NCBI GenBank assembly: GCA_964016885.1 | Contig: OZ024743.1 | Coordinates: 15,584,972-15,648,971, forward strand | DNA: 64,000 nt | Source: Eledone cirrhosa | Taxonomy: Eukaryota > Mollusca > Cephalopoda > Octopoda > Eledonidae | Direction: 5' to 3' | In this document: positions 10,251-21,539 of the stretch, in pieces | Numbering within the stretch: the stretch's first letter is position 1 | Layout of the letters: every line of letters starts with the position of its first letter | The notes under the pieces: model-generated | What the model was told of the DNA's origin: nothing | Database searches by the model: none | Seen by the model: only the letters and a program-made list of their open reading frames with translations | Translations under genes and position numbers: made by a program

Positions 10251-12224
10251 AGAATTTGGTATACATTTAAGTTTATAACCATCTATGATTTAGATACGTT
10301 TAGCTATCTTTTCATTGAAATGTCCCATAAACTAGTGGCAAATAACTCTTCCTTTTTCTCTGTTTTATATATGTATGTATATATTATTGTGTGAGTGGTA
10401 TGTGTGTGTGTGTGTGTGCATGTTCATATACATATATATATACATACTTATATATATGCATAGTATAAGAGAGAAAAATAATTTTGTGTATATGTGAAAG
10501 TGTGTGCAGATATGTGTTTAATCACCATTGTTTCTTTTTTATTGTTGTTCTTTGCCTGGCAAATATATTTAAAGATAGACAAACTGTGTGGAAATATCAG
10601 ACCACTGCTATAAGTTAATTGAAATGTAAAAGAATTTCTCTCTTTTTAACATTTTTTTTTTATTTAATTTTATTGGAAGGATATTTGCTTTTTTCCCCTT
10701 TGATATTACCATACTTTTCTGCAAAACCACATTATATTGTAATGTATGTTTGTACCCATGTACTTAAGTTTCCAGACAGCACTTAACAGAAATTGTTTAA
10801 AGCATATTGTGTAGAATATTGGACAGTTGAAAATAGTAAAGGAGGTAAAAGATCAGGAGAGTATTAGTGTTAAGCGATCACATGTTTGAGATCAAATCTT
10901 CTTGCTATCATGTGTTGTCCCATAGCAAAATCTGATATTAAAAAATTCAATAACAGTAATATGCTGCTGGCCCAATTTAATGTAATACCATACATAACAA
11001 ATATGAATATAATGCCATTAAAGAAGCCTCTACAACGTTGTCTGATCTAGTAGAAACAGGAAATAAATCTTTCTGAAATAAATCCTTATCTTTTTAAAAA
11101 TTATAAATTATAAACATAAGAACAGATCAGAAATATAGCCATACATAAATATAAATATAATGAACAGTTATAGTGGGCACAGGTTTGGTCATATGCCTAC
11201 TCAGACTTGCATTATTTGGAACTAAATTACAACATAAATGCATGAAGAAATCTACTTTTGGAAACTAATCTACTTTTTATTCATTTTTTTTCAAAGTGTT
11301 TTCTAAATTAGCCAAAAATTTAATAATATGTATATTTAATTATATTCGAATTAGTACCCCAAAAGTATATGATTGCCTATCATTACTTTCTATCTTGTTA
11401 TGTTTGTACTCTGTTGTCTTTTTCTCTGTCTGTCTCAGTAAGATATACAAACATTCCTAGATAACATTAAAAATAATTAATTCTCAATGAGGAGTAAAAT
11501 GTCCAACATTTTGGACTTTTATACTTCTCCAATAAATAGAATGGAAATCAATTTTGGGGTTGGTTAGAAGTAAATGAGAAATGGAAGATCAATGAAAAAA
11601 GAGATATGTGGGAGGAAATAAGTGCACTTTCTAATACATATGCTCAGGGCCAAATGTAGACATTTGTAGGTCTTCATATAGCATCAGCAATCATTTTAAG
11701 GCCATTTTCTTGTTAAAGAACCTTTATGACATTTCAGGCCCTAGGATAAAATTCTACATTTTGCCATATTGACTTTGATCTCCCTTAACAACACTAACTT
11801 TCATTTCCTCCACCATCATCCTCAGTCACCCTTTTTCTAACCCCCTCCCCCCCTCATTTATATCACCCAGTCATTTTCATCCTTTCACTACATATAACCC
11901 AACCATCTCATTTCATTTCTCTTCACTGGTTCTATTCCCATCAACCCTGCAATTACATTTTAGTTATCTTCTCTCTGAGCAATACTCCTTTCATCTAGTT
12001 ACCATTCTCATTTTTGTTGTTTCCATTCTATGTCTTGAATGTCCATCACCTGTGTTTTGCTCCCATAAATCATGGCATTTCTCACACACACAACTTACAT
12101 CTTTCCCTTCTGTTTCAATGACAGTCCTTTCCTCATTAACACATCACAAAATTCCCAGACATTCTAATTTTTGTGTACAGGTCGTACATAAAAGAAAAGT
12201 TGCATTGCAAATTACTAAATTTAA
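10251..12224. other. AT-rich DNA, no gene seen
   Basis: I find no recognisable protein motif on either strand. There are short (TG)n and (TA)n tracts near 10370-10450 and a pyrimidine-rich stretch near 11780-11960. Confidence 0.5.
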
Positions 12225-12790
12225 ATATCAAAATACATTTAGCTCATGAAATTGTGATTGACAATTTTTACATACAAAATTTAATTGCAAAATGAAATAA
12301 AGATTTTTTTCCATAAAATTATGATGGAAGGTTTTTGGATAAAATTAAACTCTTTAAAGCAATTTTGTATTTTAGAATCAGTGGTTTGGTATCAAATCTT
12401 ATTACAAAAGAAAGTTTAGATTTTTTATTTCAAGAGTTAAAATACATTTATGTTAGGATATATTTTATCAAATCTCCATAATGGTAAATAATTTTCTTAC
12501 ATTTTAGTATTTTTGTGGCAAGTAAATATTGCGACAGATGTTTGACTACCTTTAGAAAAAAACATAGGAGAGGTAGTCAGAGAGAGATGAGGGGGAGAAA
12601 GAGACTGAATATAGAAGATTTCACATTGCTTTGAATTTCTTCAAAAACATCAGTCCTCTACAAGATCCTGAAGTTACATCAAGGTGGTAGGAAAAGTATG
12701 ACCATTGTGTACATACACACACACATATGCATCATGCACCATCCCTGATATAGCTATGCACACACACACATGTATATATATATAGGTATA
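12225..12790. repeat. Direct duplication, copy 1 (partner 14275-14945)
   Basis: Shared blocks occur in the same order as in the partner: TTTTTACATACAAAATTTAA, CATAAAATTATGATGGAAGG, GTTTGGTATCAA, TTATGTTAGGATATATTTTATCA, CTTACATTTTAGT, GCAAGTAAA.ATTGC, GGTAGGAAAAGTATGACCAT. The similarity is strong, with indels. It is non-coding. Confidence 0.65.
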
Positions 12791-12806
12791 TATATATATA
12801 TATATA

Positions 12807-12930
12807 CAGGGTGCGGACGATATTTGTTCGCAAGATTACTGTCTAGGATAAAATAACACGGAAGTTTTATTTTTTAAGATATATTTATCAAACTTGGGTC
12901 AGTTTGTCTTCATGACTTGTTCTTTCGATT
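12807..12930 (-). repeat. Mariner-like element terminal region
   Basis: The sequence CAGGGTGCGGACGATATTTG directly follows TA. A Tc1/mariner end inserts at TA, so this is probably the 3' inverted repeat of the dead transposase copy. I cannot find its partner on the right side, so the other end is lost. Confidence 0.5.
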
Positions 12931-13571
12931 TCACTCGATAAACACACCATTAGCTTTGATGGCGGCCTCAAGGCGGCCTCGGAACCGGCTACAGGCCTTC
13001 GTCACTGTCCCCTGACTTAGGCCCCTAAAGGCACTTGTGATCCTGGCCTTCAGATCGTCTTTCATATTGCAGCTAGATCTGTTGGTGTCTCATTCCACTG
13101 CACACCACACAAAGAAGTCGAGGGGTTTGCAGTCAGGCGAGCTGGGAGGCCAGATGTCATGTGAAGTGTGGTCAACGAAGTTCTCTGACAGCCAGGCTTG
13201 GGTCTTTCGGCTGGTATGGCAGGTCACTGAATCTTGCTGCCACACGTACGGCCTACCTGCAGCTACCTGGTCAATCCAGGGCTTTACTACCTCGCTCAGA
13301 ACGCGGATGTAGCCATCGGTGTTCAGCTTGAAGCCCTCAGGGAAGCAGTGAGGTGGCATGACGTCACCTTGACTGCTGACGACACCTAAGACCAATGTTG
13401 TCGCTGGAAACTTTGTCTGCATGACTCTAGGCACGTCTTTGGATGAGACACCATTCTCCTCCTGATGCTGAGAAAGTCTGAAATTTCCTTATTTGTCCTC
13501 CCGCTGCAGATTCCAAGAAGAACTCCGTGTCTCTTCCACAAATTTGCAGGTTCAAAATTATTCATAATCAA
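12931..13571 (-). pseudogene. Tc1/mariner-superfamily transposase, DD37D type, degenerate
   Basis: The N-terminal remnant (13571-13386) has a helix-turn-helix-like stretch, GRTNKEISDFLSIRR. The catalytic half is at 13434-13090: VLGVVSSQGDVMPPHCF, then QQDSVTCH with the second catalytic Asp, and 37 residues later the third Asp in CKPLDFFVW, giving a D37D spacing. A TGA at the end of that frame replaces an expected Arg codon. The same frame then continues to KANGVFIE and a stop at 12931-12933, the usual C-terminus of this family. The region with the first catalytic Asp is missing, so an internal deletion removed the middle of the gene. It is a dead copy between two halves of a local duplication. 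Confidence 0.8.
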
Positions 13572-13860
13572 TTATTCTGAAAATAAATAATGGAAATATA
13601 GTCACTGTTTTTATGAAGACAAAAGTTACAACGGAAATTAAAAAAATGTGCATAAAATTAGCAGTTGTATAATGAGTGTATAACTCTGCATTTTATTTGA
13701 ATTTTGGCTCTTAGTTGTCGAGCTAACTAGTTGGGTGAATTTAGCTTATTATTTCTAGCCGTTTTAAAATCCTCCCACGCCACTCGAAATGAAGGACACA
13801 CAAGGTATTTCATTCCCTCGTGTTTATTTAGTTTACCTACTTTCATAGGTGTTTGTTGCT
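13572..13860. other. AT-rich DNA, no gene seen
   Basis: I see no motif on either strand. It separates the mariner remnant from the hammerhead-like motif. Confidence 0.4.
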
Positions 13861-13867
13861 TATAATC

Positions 13868-13960
13868 TCATCTTCCGCTGAGGACTGCCTCCGGATTATC
13901 TGTTACAAACACAACTTTTCAGGGCGAAACAGATTAATCTTTAATCTGTCCAGGAGATAA
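13868..13960 (+). ncRNA. Hammerhead-like motif with long stem III (weak stem II)
   Basis: CTGAGGA at 13878-13884 and GAAA at 13926-13929 form the core. The last A of GAAA opens a perfect 9-bp stem III (ACAGATTAA, loop TCT, TTAATCTGT, 13929-13949), followed by C, which gives a GTC cleavage triplet at 13948-13950. Stem I (CATCTTCCG with CAGGAGAT) pairs in most positions. The long insert between CTGAGGA and GAAA does not form a convincing stem II next to the core. It may be a decayed ribozyme of a retroelement. No folding program was run. Confidence 0.4.
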
Positions 13961-14079
13961 TAATTATTGAAATGGTCTGTACATTTTAATTTTATCTTGT
14001 ATTTTCCGTTTGATTCAGAGTTTATATTCATCAGACCAACGTGGTCTTTCTACCCTTGTAATTCTAAACACACAATTTA

Positions 14080-14092
14080 CTGTGTTTATTCC

Positions 14093-14134
<42 letters not shown>

Positions 14135-14148
14135 GGAATAAACACTCA
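14080..14148. repeat. Inverted repeat around (AT)n
   Basis: GTGTTTATTCCTATATATA and its complement TATATATAGGAATAAACAC flank an (AT)n core. This makes a 69-bp hairpin. Confidence 0.7.
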
Positions 14149-14274
14149 TGTATATATATACATATATATATATATACATGAGCAAGCATAGATATTCATA
14201 TGGGTCCCTCATAGACAACAATCAAAATACACACAAAATTACCAAATATTTATATTAAAGTCTATTTAGTGTTC

Positions 14275-14945
14275 GAAATTTTATTTGACTATTTTTACAT
14301 ACAAAATTTAAATGCCAAAAAGTGACATTCTCATTATTACGTTTGTGTTTGGAACATAACATAAATGTTTTTTCATAAAATTATAATGGGAGGTTTCTAG
14401 ATAAGTTTGAATACTTTAAAATAGTTTTGAATTGTAGAACCATTTTAGCTAGTTTGGTATCAACCTTCATTCTACTAGAATGTGTAGATTTTAAATTTCA
14501 ATAAGTAAAATAAAGGTTATTTTCATAAAGATATGATGGAAGGTTTTTAAATGAATTCAAACTCTTTAAAGTTTTGTATTGTAAAGTTTCATGTTTCAAA
14601 CTATATTACAATGGAAAGGTTAGATTTTAAATTTCAACAATTAGAATTCACTTATGTTAAGATATATTTTATCAAAATCTTCATATAATTTCAGTAAATA
14701 ATTTACTTACATTTTAGTGGCAAGTAAACATTGCAACAAATGTTTGGCTACCTTTAGAGAGAGAGAGAGAGAGTAAAAAAGTTTTAATTTCTTCAAATAC
14801 AGCAGTCCAATACATGATCATGAGGTCAAATGATTGAGATAGCAAAGGAATGGTCATTGCGTACATACACACACAAAAGCTTATAACCACACATATGCAC
14901 ACATACATATAACTATACACATCACACACCATCATTAATATAACT
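14275..14945. repeat. Direct duplication, copy 2 (partner 12225-12790)
   Basis: It is homologous to 12225-12790 in the same orientation. It has an extra internal duplication (TTTTCATAAA.TATGATGGAAGG occurs twice, near 14368 and 14520). A (GA)n tract at 14757-14775 is in the place of the GAGAGAG region of copy 1. Confidence 0.65.
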
Positions 14946-14948
14946 ATA

Positions 14949-15133
14949 GGGCGGTGGATTGGCAGTATCGGTAGAGGGTCGGATGCCATGCTTTCCAGCA
15001 TAGTTACGTCCCTTTATGATCTGAGTTCAAATCCCGCCGAGGTTGACTTTGCCTTTCATCCTTACGGGGTCGATAAAATAAAGTACCAGTAATGCACTGG
15101 TAAATTGCTGGCCTTGTGCCTAAAGTAGAAACA
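14949..15133 (+). mobile_element. Full-length tRNA-derived SINE, 18-bp TSD
   Basis: The element runs from GGGCGGTGGATTGGCAGTAT to GCTGGCCTTGTGCC-TAAAGTAGAAACA. The A box (GGCAGTATCGGTAGAG) and B box (GAGTTCAAATCCC) are intact. The body has CTTTCATCCTTACGGGGTCG. An exact 18-bp target duplication ATCATTAATATAACTATA flanks it (14931-14948, 15134-15151). It is the best-preserved copy in the window. Confidence 0.93.
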
Positions 15134-15151
15134 ATCATTAATATAACTATA

Positions 15152-15824
15152 GATACACATATGCATACCAACTTCCCCTACATTCATCAACTGCTGTTGA
15201 GATATTTTGATAAATTGGCATAAAAGTTACATCAATTACATTGTTAAAAAAACATAATTGTTTATAAACAGAGCCCTGTTCTAGCTCTGTTTTCCATAAA
15301 CGAATTATGAAGTAAAGTGAATTAGAGTTTTAAAGAATTCAAAGAATAAATTTTGAAGAAGCAGGCCTTGTTTGTAGAGTTGGTACCTATTCATAGATGG
15401 GCCCTATTTGATGTCCTGGTGCATTTGCATGCTATGTGCCCTGATACATCCGTCATTGCACCAGCTAAAAGTTTTGCTACTGCTCTTTAGCAAATTGGAT
15501 GCCCCATTTCTTATTGGTGTTGATTTCAAAATGTTTTATTTCTCACTGAAGAAAAGTAAGTTCTGTTGAATATACCTATACTCGACTAACATATCAAGTA
15601 CCTTTGTTAACAATGGTTGCCTCCAGAATTACACTGTAATTCTATATATATCAGTTGTTAGCTGTTGAGACACTGCATCCTTTAAAACCTCCATGCCCCC
15701 CCCCCCCTCCATACACATGCACACTTGTACACTGTTCATTTTCCTGACATTTGTACATTATTCTATGTACTATACATGCAACTTTGATGAGTTGTAGTGC
15801 ACCTGAGCACTGAAAACAATAATT

Positions 15825-15871
<47 letters not shown>

Positions 15872-16193
15872 TATTGTTTTATTCATGTGTTCCTAATGTA
15901 TGAAGGAGTCTGAATGCACTGAATAAAAAAATAAAACGAAACAAATTAAAATGTTACTCTACAGCCATGAGCATTTTAAAATTAATGTAGGTATTATATT
16001 TCACCTTGAATATTAAAAAGATCTTGATGATGTTATTGATTCTTTGATGTTGTGCTGGTGGTGGTGGTGTGTATGCATTTGTTTGAGAATGTTTCACTAC
16101 TATGATTTGTGATTTTACTGAAATAAATTTGGCACTTCTATCAGAGATACCATAAAAACTATGAGAAATAATATATATATATGATGATGATGA

Positions 16194-16246
<53 letters not shown>

Positions 16247-16544
16247 TAGATAAAACAGAAAATGTATGCTGCTAAGCATGTATATTATGTTTATTACCTG
16301 AAGGCCAAAACTTAATCCCCTCCAGTGTAGTTATTAATAATATCTAGGAAAACGCATTTTTAGATGAAAGGTTCTTTTTAAATTTATATTGAAATCTCTA
16401 AAAGTTTAATATTATTCCTTGAGAGAGATTTTCAATATTTTTCTGAGCCTATCATCATCATTATTCCGATCATTCTGATCATCAGCATCGCCATCATTAA
16501 CATCCACCATGTCCACATCATAACCATCAACAATGTTATTATTA
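15152..16544. other. Non-coding DNA with simple repeats
   Basis: No gene is seen. It contains a (TTA)n array near 15829-15863, a C-run near 15699, and (AT)n with an embedded (GAT)n at 16172-16242. Confidence 0.5.
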
Positions 16545-16556
16545 TTATTATTAAGG

Positions 16557-16753
16557 ATGGTAGGATGGTGGATTGGCAGTATCGGTTGAGGGTTGGATAC
16601 CATGCTTTGCAGCACAGAGTTACAGCCCTTTTATGGTCTGAGTTCAAATCCCGCCTAGGTTAACTTCGCCTTTCATCCCTATGGGGTTGATAAAATAAAG
16701 TATCAGTAATGCACTGGGATAATTGCTGGCCTTGTGCCAAAAAGTAGAAATAA
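16557..16753 (+). mobile_element. tRNA-derived SINE, complete
   Basis: Same family as 14949-15133. An exact 12-bp target duplication TTATTATTAAGG is at 16545-16556 and 16754-16765. The head has a few extra bases (ATGGTAGGATGG). It carries several transitions relative to the better copy, so it is older. Confidence 0.85.
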
Positions 16754-16763
16754 TTATTATTAA

Positions 16764-16937
16764 GGGCGGTGGTTTGGTACTATTGGTAGAGTTTCAAACA
16801 CTATACTTTGCAACACAGAGTTATGGGTTCAAATCCTGCCGAGGTAAGCTTTGCCTTTCATCCTTACGGGGTCGATAAAATAAAGCACCAGTATTGCACT
16901 GGGGTAATTGCTGGCCTTGTGCCAAAAGTAGAAATAC
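16764..16937 (+). mobile_element. tRNA-derived SINE inserted next to the previous SINE
   Basis: GGGCGGTGGTTTGGTACTAT begins directly at the right target-site copy of the preceding SINE. The body and tail are complete (GCTGGCCTTGTGCCAAAAGT). A deletion shortens the segment between the tRNA head and the B box compared with the neighbour. Confidence 0.82.
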
Positions 16938-17370
16938 TTTTATTATTATCATTAAAATTAAAATTTTCAAATATTAAAACGAAAAGAATATCATGATATA
17001 CGGTTTAAATGCTAAAGGGTTAAATGTTAACTATGAGAATACTTCAATTGGAAATGGGTTGATTTGAGTTAACAGCAAAAAGACTAGACCAATGACAACA
17101 TATGACCAGACAGAAAAAAACCCAGAAAACTACTGACAGCATACCGAAGCCACCACCCAAAAGTTGACATAAACCGAATATACGTATTGAACACACAAGG
17201 AGGGTGGTCTGACACAAATTGAAAATTACTATGAAATAACAATAGTTGAGCTAGAAAAAGCATATAGAAACAAATAGAACATGACTGATAAATGTAACAA
17301 AGAAACATAGAAAAACCCCCCAAAAAAACATTTCTCTTTATGCAAGGAAACATTATCACCACCAACACCA
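16938..17370. other. AT-rich DNA, no gene seen
   Basis: No motif is seen on either strand. Confidence 0.4.
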
Positions 17371-17425
17371 TCATCATCATCATCATCGTTTAACATCCAT
17401 TTTCCATGCTAGCATGGGTAGGACT
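17371..17425 (-). repeat. LINE/SINE 3' tail fragment
   Basis: (ATC)n followed by GTTTAACATCCATTTTCCAT and GCTAGCATGGG is the minus-strand 3' end shared with the LINE at 8631-9545 and the SINEs at 46196 and 61480. Confidence 0.65.
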
Positions 17426-17539
17426 TGAAACAATAAAATACAAAACAGAAACAAATGTAGAAGCAATATCAAAGCTAACAACACAACACACTCTCCAAAA
17501 AATAGCTATGCTTGGATCAACTTCCTGCACAAGACATTA

Positions 17540-18145
17540 TTAATTTAATAGCACCTCATGGTGGTCCATTGCTGTGCTAGAAATAGCAGCTAAATTAAGG
17601 GAGCCTCATGGTGGTCCATAGGTGTGCTAGAAATAGAAGCTAAATAGGGAAACCTTATGGTAGTCCATAGGTGTGCTAGAAATAGCAGCTAAATAGAGGG
17701 CACCTCGTTGTGGTCCTTAATTGTGCTACATCAGGTAAACATGAGGAACCTCATGGTGGTCAATAGGTTGCTAGAAATAGCAGCTAAGGACGGGTAACCT
17801 TATGGAGGTTCATAGATGTGCTAGAAATGGCAACTAAACAAGAAGAAACTTATGGTGGTCCCTAGATGTGCTAGAAATAGCAGCTAAATAGAGGGAATCT
17901 CGTTGTGGTCCTTATGTGTGATAGAAATAGTATCTGCATCAGAGGTGTGCTAGAAATAGCAGTTAGATAGGAGGTACCTCATGGTGGTCCCTGGGTGTGG
18001 TAGAAATATCAGCTATATAGATGGAACCTCATAGCCGTTCACTGGCGAAATAGAAATAGCAGCTAAACTGGGTCAACATCATGGTGGTCCATGGATGTGC
18101 TAGAAATATCAGCTAAGTAGGTGGAACCTCTTTGAAAGTCCAGAG
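17540..18145. repeat. Minisatellite, about 50-bp unit, 11-12 copies
   Basis: The unit core is CCTCATGGTGGTCCATAGGT followed by GTGCTAGAAATAGCAGCTAA and a short variable link. Copies differ by substitutions, and one carries a partial extra unit near 17935-17965. No frame stays open through it. Confidence 0.9.
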
Positions 18146-18224
18146 GTGGCCTCATATGTACAACAAATCTTTGAGGTGACTTTTTCATGTTAATTTTATG
18201 CACTTTTGGCTATCAAATATGAGG

Positions 18225-18800
18225 TAAATTCCTATCAAAGCTTAGCTATGCAGATGATCTTGCCATCATGAGTTACTCTAGAACTGATCTACAATACTTT
18301 CTGAATGTACTGGCCAAACATTTTCTGGAAGCTGGCTTACACATCTACCTCTCCAAAACAAAATGTATAACAACTGATAAAAACAATGCCAATCTCCAAC
18401 TCACAATCTACAACCAGCAAATAGCTCAAGTTATGGAGTTTTTTTATATCTCGGTCACAAACTATCATCAAACATCAATGGAATGGTTGCTGTGCAGTAT
18501 CACATCACTGTAGGTTGGACAGCTTTCAGCAAGAACAAGGAAGTACTAACATTGATACTTACATCCTACCAGTTGTGTTATATAGTCTTGTTGTCTGTGT
18601 TAATTGGACAACAAGGTCACTTCAGAAGCTCTCTACATTCGAGAACCAGATCATGAGACTTATGACTGGCAAGCAGCTCAGTGACCGTATCTGGATCAGT
18701 GAGCTGCTCAACATTACCAAACTTAGACAATTACATCAATTATCAAGTCAAGAGTACTCAAACTATACTTGTTTCTTTCAATTGTTATCTTCATTATGAA
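18225..18800 (+). pseudogene. LINE reverse-transcriptase fragment with YADD
   Basis: The frame before 18268 gives LSYADDLAIMSYS, the catalytic motif of the RT palm. KHFLEAGLHIYLSKTKC follows, as in many LINEs (thumb, '..K.K..KT' region). After a break near 18440-18515 the next frame has LPVVLYSLVVCVNWTTRSLQ, ENQIMRLMTGK and RIWISELLNITKLRQLHQL, the post-RT segment. Neither a 5' part nor an endonuclease is seen. The copy is truncated and frameshifted. It starts just after the 50-bp minisatellite. Confidence 0.75.
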
Positions 18801-19480
18801 TCATGAGCTTCAATTTACCACCTACATAAATGTAGTCTATATTTATCATATATTCCTTCCACTTTAAAATCCTGACATTTCTACATCTACTGATTGCCAT
18901 CCATAAGCACTACATGCTTGTACTCCGGCAAACTTCGCTTTTACTCAATTTATCTATATTTTCTGATAACCAATTTTTCTTAACTTCGCTGTGCTTACTA
19001 ACATTAGGCATTCAGTGAAGCATACTCAATTAAATTTCACTCAAGTCTTTGCACATCCTCTGCATTCATTCAGTACTCATTTTTCATCACTGTCTATTTT
19101 GCACTACATGTCAGAAAATGTATCCTTCACTTCAGAAGAGAATACCATTATTGACAGTAATAGGTCCCACAAACTTATAGATTCCTTTTCTTATTCTAAT
19201 TGATATGCTTTTGGAGTACTCCTCTCTACAACTAATTACATCTTCTTGGTAATAAACACTATCAACTCTTTACATGAAGTCTTTCTTGGGATTAGAAATA
19301 CATTAATCTACAGATGTTCTCACTGCTAAATAGCATGCGCATCTGCCAGGCAGAAAATTGCTTTTCTTTGTTAGCCTTTTATACCTCTACTTTGTTCTGC
19401 TCCTATATATTACTATGGTATGATATAAAGAATTTCTCTCTACTCTTTTCAAGCATATTGAATATGGTCATTTATAGGAT
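18801..19480. other. AT-rich DNA, no gene seen
   Basis: Open frames at 18991-19203 and 19314-19565 show no motif and have the composition of the surroundings. Confidence 0.4.
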
Positions 19481-19670
19481 GGTAGCAAGTTTGTATCCTC
19501 ATACTCACTTAATGAGACGTAAGTCTTTGACATTTTACTCTGAGACTTTTGGTTCTATGTCTTGATTCATTGTGTGGAATTTCTTCATTATATCTTTCAC
19601 AGATTCTGGTATAAGTGCCAGATCATCAGCAAAGAGATGTTTCCATGATCAGCTTTTTTCACACTCCTCT
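19481..19670 (-). pseudogene. Short LINE RT fragment with FADD
   Basis: The minus strand encodes SLFADDLALIPESVKDIMKK around 19660-19590, an RT catalytic motif with the normal flanking pattern. It is followed, with a frame change, by a decayed 'LRV..SKTK'-like stretch. Only about 190 bp can be recognised. Confidence 0.55.
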
Positions 19671-20949
19671 GTTATTGAGAGTAGAACTATAAAAAGTGTG
19701 AACTGAGAATAGAGCCTGCATAATGAATTTTTCCTTAAACTCATTGCCTGACAACATCTTTGTACATAATGAATTTATTTATTATATAAACATTTACAAT
19801 TATTTATTCATTTTATCCCCAACTCTTACATACTTAATAATCTAAATTATCGTAATCATAAAATAAATTGTTAATATTATCATTAGAGTATAACATTACT
19901 TTTTACTCAATATATTAAAACATTTTTTTCAATACAATAATACTATTTTATAAAAGACATTTATATGACTTAAAAAACCAACAACATGAACTACAATATT
20001 AAATTTAAAACACAAATTTAAAAAAACAAAACTATGTCAATAACTAACAAGACCATTATCTACATGTCTATATTACATACAAACGAAATTTAAAAGTCCC
20101 AGTATTTTTCTTTTTTTTTATATTTTCCTATATTTAATATATTTAATAAAGAATAAATTAGTTTATTTAACCTGAGGTAGATTTTGTTATAATACCACAG
20201 ACACAGCCTCAATATGCAATTTATTAAAATACAATACAGTATATAATATATTAGGGTATTTTTATGTTATCAAAAAAGGATAAAATAAAATTATATCAAT
20301 TATAATTCTACTATTACTGATTTACAGACTATTCATTACTGATTTGCAGCTCATTCATTAATACTTAGATTTCTAAGAGACTACCAGACTACAGAGTGTG
20401 GTGCCCTGTCAAAATCTCATGTTATCTGATTCTGTTTTATTTAGTCATACTTAAACCTTTTCTCTTACTTTCATAACTTGGTCATCACTTTAATGCCTCT
20501 ATAGTTGCTCCTTTCTAGAGGATCACCTTTACCATTGTATGAATTATTGATTATGTTATTATGAAATGAAAGAATGATGAAGAGTAAAGTGGGAAGCTTA
20601 AAATATTATGGGAGAGAACATGGGATAAGTACACAAACATTTTGAAATGTAATAAAGTAAGGACTTGTTTTCATAACATTCCTAATACATTTCAAAATAG
20701 AAAAAAAACAGTTAATCAGATATTTAATACAATAGATATTTAGTCTAATGATTCAAATAAAGTTTAGAGTGTATTCAAATAAAGTTTAGGGTGTATGTTC
20801 ACCTAATAAGGATAAATGTGACCTCTGTGATACTTAAACATGTAACATAAATCTTCTATAATAAATGAAAGAAAAAAAAACAAAAAACAAGTGATAATAT
20901 TTTTAAAAAATAATGCATACATGGTTTGAACTTACATACAGCTGTGTAT
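19671..20949. other. Very AT-rich DNA, no gene seen
   Basis: Long A/T runs are present and no coding signal is seen. Confidence 0.5.
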
Positions 20950-21300
20950 TAATTAATCACTCTCTGCAACTAAGGTAAATGCCATGTTCCATATATGCAT
21001 GATTAGTATTAGGAAGGGTATCCAGCTGTAGAAATCCAAGCCAAAATTTGATCATATGAGCAAGATATGGGCACCTGACCTACCTAGCCACTTAATGTGA
21101 AAACCTGTCTAACCTATACAATCATGGAAAATAGACATTAAACTGGGATGGTCATGATGTATCTGGTTGATAATAGGCATACTGTATTCCTGTGTCTGAT
21201 AAGATGTGAGTAAAAGGGTTGGTGACAGGAAGAGCATCCAACTTTAAAAGATTATCTCAAAAAAGTCCCAATTAACAAAAAAAGATGATGATGACAATGA
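20950..21300 (+). repeat. Two degraded SINE/LINE 3' halves
   Basis: ATTAGGAAGGGTATCCAGCT at about 21009 and AGGAAGAGCATCCAACTTTA at about 21228 match the 'AGGAAGGGCATCCAGCTGTAGAAA' block of the SINE at 61161. Each is followed by decayed tail sequence (AATCATGGAAAATAGACATT; GATGATGATGACAATG). Confidence 0.6.
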
Positions 21301-21539
21301 ATAGAAAATAGAGTGTGATAAGATATACACTCAGGCAAGGTGTTTGTCTACAATATGGCTCAGCATTCAATTACTTCATGATATAATGGAGAAAAAAAAA
21401 GAAAACAAGTTAACCAGTGATTCTAGGTGGTATATATATATATATATGAAACGTTTTATTAATAAAAATCAAAACTTCATAAACAAATCTATTTCAAATA
21501 ACAACACTATAGATAATTATAAATGGAAAATGAAGGAAA

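Noticed and set aside
19590..19660. TCATCAG with an upstream TTTC, a minus-strand hammerhead-like spacing
   Set aside because: The bases are explained by the FADD codons of a reverse-transcriptase fragment, and the stems do not pair.
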